From assembly GCF_905200055.1 (NCBI RefSeq), contig NZ_CAJKIS010000047.1, forward strand, positions 1 through 17,391: 17,391 bases of DNA. Direction: 5' to 3'. A program made the translations under genes and the position numbers. The notes under the pieces were generated by a model. It was not told where the DNA came from, did no database searches, and saw only the letters and a program-made list of their open reading frames with translations. Source of the stretch: an uncultured Fusobacterium sp. (GTDB taxonomy: Bacteria; Fusobacteriota; Fusobacteriia; Fusobacteriales; Fusobacteriaceae). How positions within the stretch are numbered: position 1 is the first letter of the stretch; the number at the start of each line of letters is the position of its first letter. Of this stretch, positions 1-7,216 are shown piece by piece.

Positions 1-6
1 GCGTCT

Positions 7-41
7 CAAAAGTAGTAGTCGTTTATACTCCTCTACTTTTG
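7..41. repeat. 9-bp inverted repeat at window edge
   Basis: CAAAAGTAG (7-15) is perfectly complementary to CTACTTTTG (33-41) around a 17-nt loop. It could be the terminator hairpin or repeat end of something to the left of the window, but no U-tract follows on the plus strand. It partly overlaps the tandem duplication. Confidence 0.45.
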
Positions 42-73
42 GAAATTATAGTTTATTTGGAAATTATAGTTTA
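38..73. repeat. Perfect 18-bp tandem duplication
   Basis: The 18-bp unit TTTGGAAATTATAGTTTA occurs twice in immediate succession (38-55 and 56-73) without a mismatch. It lies outside any ORF, beyond the terminator of the minus-strand citrate lyase operon. It is a local duplication of unknown role. Confidence 0.8.
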
Positions 74-100
74 GTTAATTAAATTGGAGAAAATTTCAAT

Positions 101-138
101 AAAAAAGCTCTCTATACTTTAAATATAGAAAGCTTTTT
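101..138. terminator. Bidirectional intrinsic terminator of the citC operon
   Basis: AAAAAGCT (102-109) pairs with AGCTTTTT (131-138), and TCTATA (111-116) pairs with TATAGA (124-129). One C/A mismatch separates the two helices and the loop is 7 nt. Both strands end in a U-tract. On the minus strand the hairpin lies just beyond the citXG stop codon, so it closes the lipoprotein-citC-citXG operon; on the plus strand it would block transcription entering from the left. Confidence 0.85.
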
Positions 139-147
139 CAGTAAATT

Positions 148-1503
148 TTATATAAAAAATAATTTTTTAAAGAAATATAAAAATATAGTAATAGCTAAAA
201 GATCAGCACTGCCACCAGGGCTGATTTTTTCTTTTATATAGGCATTTTCCATATCTCTAGCTATTTTAATACCATCTTCTTTATAGATTCCACCATTTTC
301 AAAGAAAGCCTCAGCTTCCCTCTTAATTCTATGGAGCATATGTATATCATGTCTGTGTACTATTGTACTATCCATAACTTTTCCCATTAAGAAAATTAGA
401 GTTTGTACAAAAGCAAGATTAAAATCTGAACTTTTAGTTAAAGAATTTTCTAAAATTTTTAGAGAGCCATTAAATACAACATCTAATCCAGCTTTTACCT
501 CTCCTCTAACTCCAGTAAACCCATAATTAACGTAGAGTCTTTCTCCATGAGTCAGCTCTTTTTTGTCCTTTACATTTTCAAAATCTTTTAATATGTCCTT
601 ACACATATCTTTTATTAAAGGTTGAATATTATCAAAATTTTTATTTTCATATAAAACTCTTGTAGCAGTAACAACAACTATTCCCAATAAAAATATCATA
701 CCTTTGTGAGTATTTACATTTTCAGTAGCTTTAAACATATTTATTTCCATTTCTATTCCAATTTTCCTGCTTTGTAGAAAAGCTTTTTCTAATGGAAGAT
801 ATGAATAAGCAATCTCTGCCATTTTTTCAAATCCCTCTTTAATAGCAAAGGAACTTTTTAAAAATGTAAAAAAGTCCATATCATCATGTGACCCTTGAGT
901 TAGTGGTGAAACTAAACCAAAAGATGGAGCAGTTGCAACCTCATAAATCATAGAATTTAAAGCTAAATCTCCAATTTTTTTAACTATTTCATTTTTTTTA
1001 GTTAAATAATCATTGTAAGCTATATATTTTTCAAGGATTACATTTTTTATCTCTTGATGAGAGTGTTTCATGCTACGTCCACAAACAAAAGCTAAATTGT
1101 CACAGATCATACACTTTCTTTTAGGATAACCAAACATACTTCTTGAAAGAGATATTCCATCAGTTGAATAAACATCAATATCTAAACATCTTCCAAGTAT
1201 ATGATTTTCTTCAAAGGTAACAGTGATCTCTTTTATAGTTTCAGCTTTTTCTTTTATAATAAAAAGATATATTTTTCCTTCAAGATTTTCTAATACTTTT
1301 TCATAGAGAATTTTCTCTCTAAAATAATCTTTCATCTCATTTGCTGCAATATCAGCTATTTTAGTAGCTAAAGGTTCTAGTTTATTCTCACCAGGATAAT
1401 TAGTTCTTACAGCAATAAGTGGATAATTAAATTTGTTTAATAAATTTTTTTGCAGTTCAACACGTTCTTCTCTAAGTTCTAAAAATTTATTTAAATCAAA
1501 CAT
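148..1503 (-). CDS. citXG: CitX-CitG fusion, citrate lyase prosthetic-group synthesis and transfer
   Basis: Bifunctional cytoplasmic enzyme of 451 residues. The CitG part makes 2'-(5''-triphosphoribosyl)-3'-dephospho-CoA from ATP and dephospho-CoA. The CitX part transfers this group to the acyl carrier subunit (CitD) of citrate lyase. Residues about 1-170 are CitX-like: GRCLDIDV at 104-111, then the conserved RKCMIC segment (C131, C134) with C141 and H147. Residues about 175-451 are CitG-like: SHDDMD near 205-210, a VHRHD histidine cluster, and the closing PGGSADLLA motif at 429-437. Separate CitX and CitG proteins exist in many bacteria; fused versions are known, for example in Haemophilus. 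It starts 4 nt after the citC stop with no clear Shine-Dalgarno, so translational coupling to citC is likely. The family assignment is secure; the fused arrangement is seen directly in one uninterrupted frame. Confidence 0.93.
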   Translation of the reverse strand: MFDLNKFLELREERVELQKNLLNKFNYPLIAVRTNYPGENKLEPLATKIADIAANEMKDYFREKILYEKVLENLEGKIYLFIIKEKAETIKEITVTFEENHILGRCLDIDVYSTDGISLSRSMFGYPKRKCMICDNLAFVCGRSMKHSHQEIKNVILEKYIAYNDYLTKKNEIVKKIGDLALNSMIYEVATAPSFGLVSPLTQGSHDDMDFFTFLKSSFAIKEGFEKMAEIAYSYLPLEKAFLQSRKIGIEMEINMFKATENVNTHKGMIFLLGIVVVTATRVLYENKNFDNIQPLIKDMCKDILKDFENVKDKKELTHGERLYVNYGFTGVRGEVKAGLDVVFNGSLKILENSLTKSSDFNLAFVQTLIFLMGKVMDSTIVHRHDIHMLHRIKREAEAFFENGGIYKEDGIKIARDMENAYIKEKISPGGSADLLAITIFLYFFKKLFFI

Positions 1504-1507
1504 TTTA

Positions 1508-2536
1508 TTAGTGAGGTAAGTTACTATTTTTTAACTTTTCCTCAATCTCCTTTCCTTTAGCACTAACAAGGAAATTAAAAGTTGTTTCAGGAACTAAAGA
1601 TCTTAACTCTTCAATCTCTCCATTTTTAATTTTTTCCCTTACAATAGAAGCACTTATAGCGATTTCTCCTATCTCTTTTCTAGGGACTAAAACAACTTCC
1701 ATTCCATATTGTGGTAAAATTTCCATTAAAGTTTCATTGTATTTTTTAGTAACTTTACAATAAGGTTCTTCCCCAATATATCTTTTATTAATGTTAAGTT
1801 TTTTACCAAACTGTTTTCCAGCTATTGTAGCATCAAGTTTTGTATACTCTATTAATGAATCATCCTCTTTACGAAGAAAGTAGTTAGGAAATGTAGCTGA
1901 CGATATCATATATTCACTACCTGCTAAAACTTTTACATTATTTAGATGAGCAGTTCCTTCTTTTACTAATTCATATCTAATATTAAAAGGAAATACAGAT
2001 TTATCTTCTTCAACAACAAAGATTAAAACTTCTTCATTCTCTTTAGCAGCTTTTTCTATAAGGTATTGATGCCCATAAGTGAAAGGGTTACAGTTCATAA
2101 CTATCATAGCTTTTTGTTTATCCATATCAATAGATTTTTTTATCTTATCTATTGTTTTATCTATACTATTTGTTCCCATTTCCATAAGGATAACTTTATC
2201 AGTTTGAGCAACCTCTTTATAACCGATTCCTTTAAATATCTCTTGATTTTTAGTTTTAGTAAAAACTATACTATGAAAATATCCTTGATCAAACATCTTA
2301 TTTGTAACATTTGTTAAGATAGAACCAGAGATTCCCTCACCTTGATGAGCTGGATCAATAGCAAAACATTTTATAATATTTTTACCCTTTGAAGCAGTGG
2401 CAATAATCTTATCATTTTCTCTAATAACAACTGTGTAATCAATATTAGGATCATATTTTAGTTCAAACTTAGCTAAAAATTCAGTTACTTCCTTAACCTC
2501 AAAAGGATTAGAAAGATTAACTTTTTCAATATTCAT
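1508..2536 (-). CDS. citC: [Citrate (pro-3S)-lyase] ligase
   Basis: Cytoplasmic enzyme of 342 residues that activates citrate lyase by acetylating the thiol of the prosthetic group on CitD, using acetate and ATP. The N-terminal ~125 residues look like a GNAT-fold domain with an acyl-CoA-loop-like HQGEGISGS at 64-72. The C-terminal domain is a nucleotidyltransferase with the signature NPFTYGH at 150-156 (TxGH variant, as in known CitC proteins), and a VPRKE...ISAS segment resembles the second nucleotide-binding motif. Length is typical of CitC. The ATG is preceded by GAAGGAG, and only 1 nt separates it from the upstream lipoprotein stop, so the two are co-transcribed. citXG follows 4 nt downstream. 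The lyase subunits citD, citE and citF are not adjacent. Confidence 0.95.
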   Translation of the reverse strand: MNIEKVNLSNPFEVKEVTEFLAKFELKYDPNIDYTVVIRENDKIIATASKGKNIIKCFAIDPAHQGEGISGSILTNVTNKMFDQGYFHSIVFTKTKNQEIFKGIGYKEVAQTDKVILMEMGTNSIDKTIDKIKKSIDMDKQKAMIVMNCNPFTYGHQYLIEKAAKENEEVLIFVVEEDKSVFPFNIRYELVKEGTAHLNNVKVLAGSEYMISSATFPNYFLRKEDDSLIEYTKLDATIAGKQFGKKLNINKRYIGEEPYCKVTKKYNETLMEILPQYGMEVVLVPRKEIGEIAISASIVREKIKNGEIEELRSLVPETTFNFLVSAKGKEIEEKLKNSNLPH

Positions 2537-2537
2537 T

Positions 2538-3098
2538 TTATTCTCCTTCTACAGATAATTTTTCTTTTGTATTTAAAAGTCTTCCAGAAATATCACTTAA
2601 AAATGAAGAAAAAACATTTTTAGATTGAGTAGCAATATCATCTCTATTTACAACAAAAAGAGAATAAACCTTTTTATCATTTTCCCATGCACCTTTTTGA
2701 GTAGCTGTTTTTAAAACTAGTTCAGAAGCATATTCGTTTAAATCATTTACTACAGGAGTAGTAAGCCCTCTTGAGTAACTATCCATTTCTAAAAGGAAAG
2801 AGTTAAAATAAATTTCTACTTCTTTTTTTATTTTTGATTTTAAAAGATCTTTAGCATCTTTATTTGCTTTAGATTGAGCTATAATAGCACCACTAGTACT
2901 TATTTTATGTGATCCAAGTGCAAATATCTCTTGTTCTGGATTTACTCTAGTTAAAATTTGTTCTTGTAATTCTAAAGGAATTTCAGGTGATTTTTTAGGT
3001 AAAGCACTTGAAATATTTGACATAGTTTCATCAAGACTTGAGCAACTAGTTAAAAGTAGCATAATAAAAGCTAATATAAAAAGATATGTTTTTTTCAT
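2538..3098 (-). CDS. Lipoprotein, possibly LPP20-like
   Basis: Putative envelope lipoprotein of 186 residues. Residues 1-19 are a lipoprotein signal: KK at the start, a hydrophobic core, and lipobox LTSC with the acylated Cys at 19. The mature part begins with a Ser-rich tether. It has a segment ISTSGAIIAQSKANKDAK followed by a charged amphipathic helix, reminiscent of LPP20-family lipoproteins, and a C-terminal stretch VYSLFVVNRDDI typical of the short beta region in that group. I am not certain of the family. It is the first gene of the operon, with a GGGAGG ribosome site on its strand, and ends 1 nt before citC. No known citrate lyase system needs a lipoprotein, so its link to citC may be transcriptional only. 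It contains no catalytic motif I recognise. Confidence 0.75.
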   Translation of the reverse strand: MKKTYLFILAFIMLLLTSCSSLDETMSNISSALPKKSPEIPLELQEQILTRVNPEQEIFALGSHKISTSGAIIAQSKANKDAKDLLKSKIKKEVEIYFNSFLLEMDSYSRGLTTPVVNDLNEYASELVLKTATQKGAWENDKKVYSLFVVNRDDIATQSKNVFSSFLSDISGRLLNTKEKLSVEGE

Positions 3099-3212
3099 AA
3101 AAACCTCCCAAAGAAAAATAAATTTTCTTAAAATATTTTTTGTAATTTTTAATTCTTAAATTTCTCTTAACCTATTATTTTTAAGTCATTAGAACCGATT
3201 GTTTCAATTTCT

Positions 3213-3241
3213 ATTCTATAATATATAGAAGTGAAAAGCAA
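3213..3241 (-). promoter_or_regulatory. Putative promoter of the lipoprotein-citC-citXG operon
   Basis: Read on the minus strand: TTGCTT (3236-3241), a 17-bp spacer, and TAGAAT (3213-3218), which matches the -10 consensus at five of six bases. It would leave a 5' leader of about 100 nt. The -35 is weak and the region is AT-rich, so this is tentative. Confidence 0.35.
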
Positions 3242-3248
3242 ATATTTA

Positions 3249-3275
3249 TTGAAATAATTCAAAAAATCTTATAAA
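3249..3275 (+). promoter_or_regulatory. Putative promoter of accD-accA-pfkA
   Basis: TTGAAA (3249-3254) and TATAAA (3270-3275) are separated by a short 15-bp spacer, about 37 bp upstream of the accD start. A further TATAAT lies at 3217-3222 without a recognisable -35. One of these probably drives the divergent acc operon; which one cannot be settled by eye. Confidence 0.35.
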
Positions 3276-3311
3276 ATTAGTTATTAAGGAAAAGTAAACA
3301 AGGAGGCTGAA

Positions 3312-4211
3312 ATGGGTTTTTTTTCTTTGAATAAAAAAAATTTCTCTTTAAATAAAAGTAGAAAGAAATATGTAACATTAACAATAGAAAGTAATGAAGA
3401 TGAAGTAAAACAAAATACTGAGCAACAAATAGATCATAAACCTACAGGACTATGGGTGAAATGTCCAAAGTGTCAAGAAATATTGTATAAAGTAGATATA
3501 GAAAATAATTTGAAAAAATGTAGTCATTGTGATTACTATTTTGAAATGACAGCAAGAGAGAGAATAGCACTTCTAATAGATGAGGGAACATTTGTAGAGG
3601 AAGATGCAGAGTTAGAATCAGTAAACCCTCTTAATTTTCCAGGATATACTGAAAAAAATAAAAAATCTAGAAATGAATGTGATATGAGAGAAGGAGTAAT
3701 TTCTGGAACTGGAAATTTAAAAGGTATAAGAGTAAGTATAGCTGCTATGGATTTTAAATTTATGGGTGGAAGTATGGGATCTGTAGTAGGAGAAAAGATA
3801 ACTAGAGCTTTAGAAAGAGGGCTAGAAGAGAGAATACCAGTTATTGTGATAGCAACTTCTGGAGGAGCTAGAATGCATGAGGGAATTTTATCACTTATGC
3901 AAATGGCTAAAACTTCAGCAGCAGCAGAAAAATTAAGACAAGCTGGAGTTCCATTTATAGCAGTACCTGTTAATCCAACAACTGGAGGGGTAACAGCATC
4001 TTTTGCAATGCTTGGAGATATTATAGTAAGTGAACCTAAAGCAACAATAGGATTTGCAGGGAAAAGAGTAATTGAACAAACAATAAAGCAAAAACTTCCT
4101 GAAGAGTTTCAAACAAGTGAGTTTCTGCAAAAAAGTGGAATGGTAGATGTAATTACAAAAAGGGAAGAAATGAAAGATACACTGTATACTATTCTAAGTA
4201 ATCTTGTATAG
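3312..4211 (+). CDS. accD: Acetyl-CoA carboxylase carboxyltransferase subunit beta
   Basis: Beta subunit (299 aa) of the bacterial carboxyltransferase, which with AccA moves CO2 from carboxybiotin to acetyl-CoA to give malonyl-CoA for fatty-acid synthesis. The four-cysteine zinc ribbon is intact: C51-x2-C54-x15-C70-x2-C73. The crotonase-fold body follows, with the oxyanion-hole glycine motifs TSGGARMHEG (about 182-191) and PTTGGVTAS (about 220-228) and the IGFAGKRVIEQT segment. Start ATG has AGGAGG at 3301-3306. The Lys/Asn-rich N-terminal ~45 residues before the zinc ribbon are longer than usual and probably disordered. accA follows directly with its ribosome site overlapping the accD stop. 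accB and accC are not in the window. Confidence 0.97.
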   Translation: MGFFSLNKKNFSLNKSRKKYVTLTIESNEDEVKQNTEQQIDHKPTGLWVKCPKCQEILYKVDIENNLKKCSHCDYYFEMTARERIALLIDEGTFVEEDAELESVNPLNFPGYTEKNKKSRNECDMREGVISGTGNLKGIRVSIAAMDFKFMGGSMGSVVGEKITRALERGLEERIPVIVIATSGGARMHEGILSLMQMAKTSAAAEKLRQAGVPFIAVPVNPTTGGVTASFAMLGDIIVSEPKATIGFAGKRVIEQTIKQKLPEEFQTSEFLQKSGMVDVITKREEMKDTLYTILSNLV

Positions 4212-4221
4212 GAGGGTAGAG

Positions 4222-5178
4222 ATGAACTTTGAATTTGAAAAGGAAATAGTAGAATTAGAAAATAAAATAGTAGAGATGAAAAAGTTTTCAGAGGAAAAAG
4301 GAATAGACCTATCTGGAGAAATCTCTAAATTTGTAGCAGAGAGAGATGAAAAATTAAAAGAGATATATAAAAATTTAAGTTCTTGGGATAAAGTTTTTGT
4401 TTCAAGACATCCAGAAAGACCATATACTTTAGACTATATTGAAAATATAGCAACTGATTTTATAGAGTTGCATGGAGATAGACTGTTTAAAGATGATCCA
4501 GCAATAGTTGGAGGATTTTGTAAAATAGATGGGAAAAAAGTTTTAATTGTAGGTCATCAAAAGGGAAGAACAACTGAGGAAAAAATATATAGAAACTTTG
4601 GAATGGCAAATCCTGAAGGATATAGAAAAGCTCTTAGACTTTTTAAAATGGCAGAAAGATTTTCTATTCCAATAGTAACTTTTATAGATACTCCAGGAGC
4701 TTATCCAGGTTTAGAAGCTGAAGAGCATGGACAAGGAGAAGCAATAGCTAGAAATTTAATGGAAATGAGTGGTTTAAAAGTACCTATTATCTCTTTTGTT
4801 ATTGGAGAAGGAGGAAGTGGAGGAGCTTTAGGACTAGGAGTTTCAGATAAAATATATATGTTAGAAAACTCTGTGTATTCTGTCATCTCTCCAGAAGGTT
4901 GTGCAGCAATACTTTATAAAGATGCTTCAAGAGCTGAAGAAGCAGCAGAAAATTTGAAGATAACAGCTCAAAGTTTGTATAAATTAGGTGTAATTGATGG
5001 AATTGTGGAAGAACCAGCAGGAGGAGCTCATAGAGATCATAAATGTATAGCTCTTAACCTAAAAAATATCATTTTATCATCATTTTCAGAATTAGAAAAA
5101 ATTTCAGTAGAAGAACTTGTTGAAAATAGATATAATAAATTTAGAAAAATGGGTTCTTTTATAGGGACTGATATTTAA
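4222..5178 (+). CDS. accA: Acetyl-CoA carboxylase carboxyltransferase subunit alpha
   Basis: Alpha subunit (318 aa) of carboxyltransferase, partner of AccD in an alpha2beta2 complex. Visible family features include an N-terminal helical segment, the ARHPERPYTLDYI-type motif (here SRHPERPYTLDYI), ELHGDRLFKDDPAIVGG, the carboxybiotin-side KGRTTEEKIYRNFGMA and PEGYRKALRLFKMAERF segments, DTPGAYPG, and the glycine-rich IGEGGSGGALGLG oxyanion region. Length matches the family. I chose the ATG at 4222 because AGGAGG at 4210-4215 sits correctly in front of it. An alternative in-frame TTG at 4204 would overlap accD and has no suitable ribosome site. Gene order accD-accA-pfkA implies one transcript. 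Confidence 0.97.
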   Translation: MNFEFEKEIVELENKIVEMKKFSEEKGIDLSGEISKFVAERDEKLKEIYKNLSSWDKVFVSRHPERPYTLDYIENIATDFIELHGDRLFKDDPAIVGGFCKIDGKKVLIVGHQKGRTTEEKIYRNFGMANPEGYRKALRLFKMAERFSIPIVTFIDTPGAYPGLEAEEHGQGEAIARNLMEMSGLKVPIISFVIGEGGSGGALGLGVSDKIYMLENSVYSVISPEGCAAILYKDASRAEEAAENLKITAQSLYKLGVIDGIVEEPAGGAHRDHKCIALNLKNIILSSFSELEKISVEELVENRYNKFRKMGSFIGTDI

Positions 5179-5194
5179 AGGAGATCGATAAGGA

Positions 5195-6160
5195 ATGAAA
5201 AAAATAGCAATATTAACAAGTGGAGGAGACTCTCCAGGAATGAACGCTGCCATCAGAGCTGCGGCTAAAGTAGCAATGTATAAAGGTATGAAAGTTTATG
5301 GTATCCAAAGAGGATATTTAGGAATGCTAAATGATGAAATTTTTCCTATGGATGATCGTTTTGTATCTGGAATTATAGATAGAGGAGGAACTCGTCTTTT
5401 AACAGCTAGATGTTTAGAATTTAAAGATCCTAAATTTAGAGCAATAGCAGCACAAAACTTAAAGAAAAGAGATATAGAAGGAATAGTTGTAATAGGAGGA
5501 GATGGATCTTACCATGGAGCTGACCTTCTTGCAAAAGAACATGGATTTAAAGTAGTAGGTATTCCAGGAACAATAGACAACGATATCAAAGGAACAGATT
5601 TTACACTAGGATTTGATACTTGTCTTAATACAATTCTTGATGCTATATCAAAAATAAGAGATACAGCTACATCTCATGAAAGAACAATTCTTGTTGAAGT
5701 AATGGGAAGACATGCTGGAGACCTTGCATTACAAGCTTGTCTTGCAGGTGGAGGAGATGGAGTACTTATTCCTGAAATGGATAACCCAATAGAACTTCTA
5801 GCTCTTCAAATAAAAGAAAGAAGAAAACATGGAAAACTTCATGATATTGTACTTGTTGCTGAAGGAGTAGGAAAAGTACAAGATATAGAAAAAGCTTTAA
5901 AAGAGAGAATAACTACAGAGGTAAGAAGCGTAGTTCTTGGACACGTACAAAGAGGAGGAACACCTTCTGGATTTGATAGAATGCTAGCTACTAGAATGGG
6001 AGCGAAGGCAATAGAAATCCTTGAAAATGATGAAGGTGGAGTAATGGTAGGATTAGAAAATAACAAACTAATTACTCATCCAATATCTTATGCTTGGGAT
6101 GGAGAAAGAAACTATTCTATAAAAGATGATTACGAACTTGCTCTTATTCTTTCTAAATAA
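5195..6160 (+). CDS. pfkA: ATP-dependent 6-phosphofructokinase
   Basis: Glycolytic kinase (321 aa) converting fructose 6-phosphate plus ATP to fructose 1,6-bisphosphate; cytoplasmic homotetramer. The N-terminal SGGDSPGMN (9-17) forms part of the ATP site. GGDGS is at 101-105, where Gly104 marks the ATP-dependent rather than the pyrophosphate-dependent type. The catalytic loop TIDND is at 126-130 with the base Asp128. MGRHAGDLA and the effector-site and sugar-phosphate-site segments HVQRGGTPSGFDR follow. Length is that of the classic bacterial enzyme. An AAGGA motif upstream gives a good start at 5195, 16 nt after accA, so it is probably in the acc operon. No terminator is evident after the gene. 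Confidence 0.97.
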   Translation: MKKIAILTSGGDSPGMNAAIRAAAKVAMYKGMKVYGIQRGYLGMLNDEIFPMDDRFVSGIIDRGGTRLLTARCLEFKDPKFRAIAAQNLKKRDIEGIVVIGGDGSYHGADLLAKEHGFKVVGIPGTIDNDIKGTDFTLGFDTCLNTILDAISKIRDTATSHERTILVEVMGRHAGDLALQACLAGGGDGVLIPEMDNPIELLALQIKERRKHGKLHDIVLVAEGVGKVQDIEKALKERITTEVRSVVLGHVQRGGTPSGFDRMLATRMGAKAIEILENDEGGVMVGLENNKLITHPISYAWDGERNYSIKDDYELALILSK

Positions 6161-6167
6161 TAGATAG

Positions 6168-6196
6168 TTGCAAAAATAACAGAATTATTATATACT
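6168..6196 (+). promoter_or_regulatory. Putative sigma-70-type promoter for the coiled-coil gene
   Basis: TTGCAA (6168-6173), a 17-bp spacer and TATACT (6191-6196) lie between the pfkA stop and the next gene. Match is four of six and five of six with ideal spacing. It gives a leader of roughly 30 nt. Confidence 0.55.
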
Positions 6197-6234
6197 AAAC
6201 TAACGGAGATACTATTCCTAACAAGGAGGAAATT

Positions 6235-6546
6235 ATGGATAATGTATTGGAGCTAGTTAGAAAAACTAGAAGAAAAAATAAGATAAAAAGAGAAATCGAA
6301 GATAATGATAGAAAAATTAGAGACAATAGAAAAAGAGTAGAACTTCTTTTAAACCTTAGAGAGTATTTAAAACCAGATATGCCTTATGATGAGGTAATGG
6401 ATATAATAGATAATATGCAATCTGACTATGAAGATAGAGTAGATGACTATATTATTAAAAATGCAGAACTAGGAAAAGAAAGAAGAGATATAAATAAATC
6501 AATAAAAGAGATAAAAAAATCTTTTAAAGAGGAAGTAGAAAAATAA
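6235..6546 (+). CDS. Small charged coiled-coil protein, function unknown
   Basis: A 103-residue protein that I do not recognise. It is almost entirely Lys/Arg/Glu/Asp with regularly spaced Leu, Ile and Val. Two helical segments (about 5-48 and 72-103) read as coiled coils, separated by a short KPDMPYDEVMDII break. There is no signal peptide, membrane segment or cysteine, so it is probably cytoplasmic. The start is well supported by AAGGAGGAA in front of the ATG. It has a plausible promoter of its own and is followed 24 nt later by an intrinsic terminator, so it may be a single-gene unit, although recR-hydF could be reached by read-through. A structural or adaptor role is possible, but nothing in the sequence shows it. 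Confidence 0.75.
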   Translation: MDNVLELVRKTRRKNKIKREIEDNDRKIRDNRKRVELLLNLREYLKPDMPYDEVMDIIDNMQSDYEDRVDDYIIKNAELGKERRDINKSIKEIKKSFKEEVEK

Positions 6547-6566
6547 TTTGTTATATTGAGAATAAA

Positions 6567-6594
6567 AAGCTCCGTTAAATACGGAGTTTTTTTT
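6567..6594 (+). terminator. Intrinsic terminator directly upstream of recR
   Basis: CTCCGT (6570-6575) pairs with ACGGAG (6581-6586) across the loop TAAAT, extended by G-U and A-U pairs, and is followed by eight T (6587-6594). The A-rich 5' side makes it usable on both strands. It ends 15 nt before the recR ATG. Confidence 0.88.
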
Positions 6595-6609
6595 GTAAGA
6601 GGAGAGAGA

Positions 6610-7203
6610 ATGGCAACTAAAAGTTTAGAAAGATTGATAGATGAGTTTAACAAATTGCCTGGAATAGGTAGAAAAAGTGCAACTAGATTAGCTTTTCATA
6701 TTTTAGATATAAGTGAAGAACAAGTTGAAAAGTTTGTGGAAGCTATGAGAGATGTAAAGAAAAGTATAAAGAGATGTCCAGTATGTGGGGATTTTTGTGA
6801 AACTGATATGTGCAGTATCTGTTCTGATGAGATGAGAGATAAGAGTATAATCTGTGTTGTAGAGGATAGTAGAGATATTATATCTTTTGAAAAAACAGAT
6901 AGTTACAATGGAACATATCATGTTTTAAATGGAAAAATAGCTCCATTAAATGGAATTACTCCAGATAGATTGAATATTAAATCTCTTTTAGAAAGAGTGG
7001 CAAGAGATGATATAAAAGAGGTTATATTAGCTTTAAACCCAGATTTAGAAGGAGAAACAACAGCTCTTTATCTAACTAAGTTATTAAAGCCTTTTAATAT
7101 AAAGATAACAAAGATAGCAAGTGGAATTCCAATTGGTGGAAATATAGAGTTTGCAGATACAGCAACAATATCAAAAGCACTATCTGGAAGACGTGAAGTA
7201 TAG
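6610..7203 (+). CDS. recR: Recombination mediator RecR
   Basis: A 197-residue ring-forming recombination mediator that acts with RecO and RecF in RecA loading at gaps. The N-terminal helix-hairpin-helix is visible as LPGIGRKSATRLAFHIL (16-32). The zinc motif is C56-x2-C59...C68-x2-C71. The Toprim domain begins with CVVEDSRDI (about 80-88) and contains GKIAPLNGITPDRL. The C-terminal half has the conserved NPDLEGETTALYL and ASGIPIGGNIEFADTATISKAL segments. Length is standard. ATG 6610 is preferred because GAGGAGAG sits just upstream. The longer frame from a TTG at 6556 would run through the terminator hairpin and has no ribosome site. hydF follows after 13 nt. Confidence 0.97.
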   Translation: MATKSLERLIDEFNKLPGIGRKSATRLAFHILDISEEQVEKFVEAMRDVKKSIKRCPVCGDFCETDMCSICSDEMRDKSIICVVEDSRDIISFEKTDSYNGTYHVLNGKIAPLNGITPDRLNIKSLLERVARDDIKEVILALNPDLEGETTALYLTKLLKPFNIKITKIASGIPIGGNIEFADTATISKALSGRREV

Positions 7204-7216
7204 ATTAGGAGGAACA

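Noticed and set aside
2066..2317. 83-codon plus-strand frame opposite citC
   Set aside because: It is the complement of conserved citC coding sequence, has no ribosome site, and its translation is Phe/Ile/Tyr-rich as expected for a reverse shadow in AT-rich DNA.
3933..4130. Minus-strand frame inside accD
   Set aside because: Shadow of a well-conserved gene, no ribosome site, improbable composition.
6556..6609. TTG-initiated N-terminal extension of RecR
   Set aside because: It would translate through the terminator hairpin and lacks a ribosome site; the ATG at 6610 has GAGGAGAG in front and starts where RecR proteins normally start.
7151..7216. Longer HydF start overlapping recR
   Set aside because: It lies within recR coding sequence in another frame; TTAGGAGG at 7205-7212 fixes the start at 7217.
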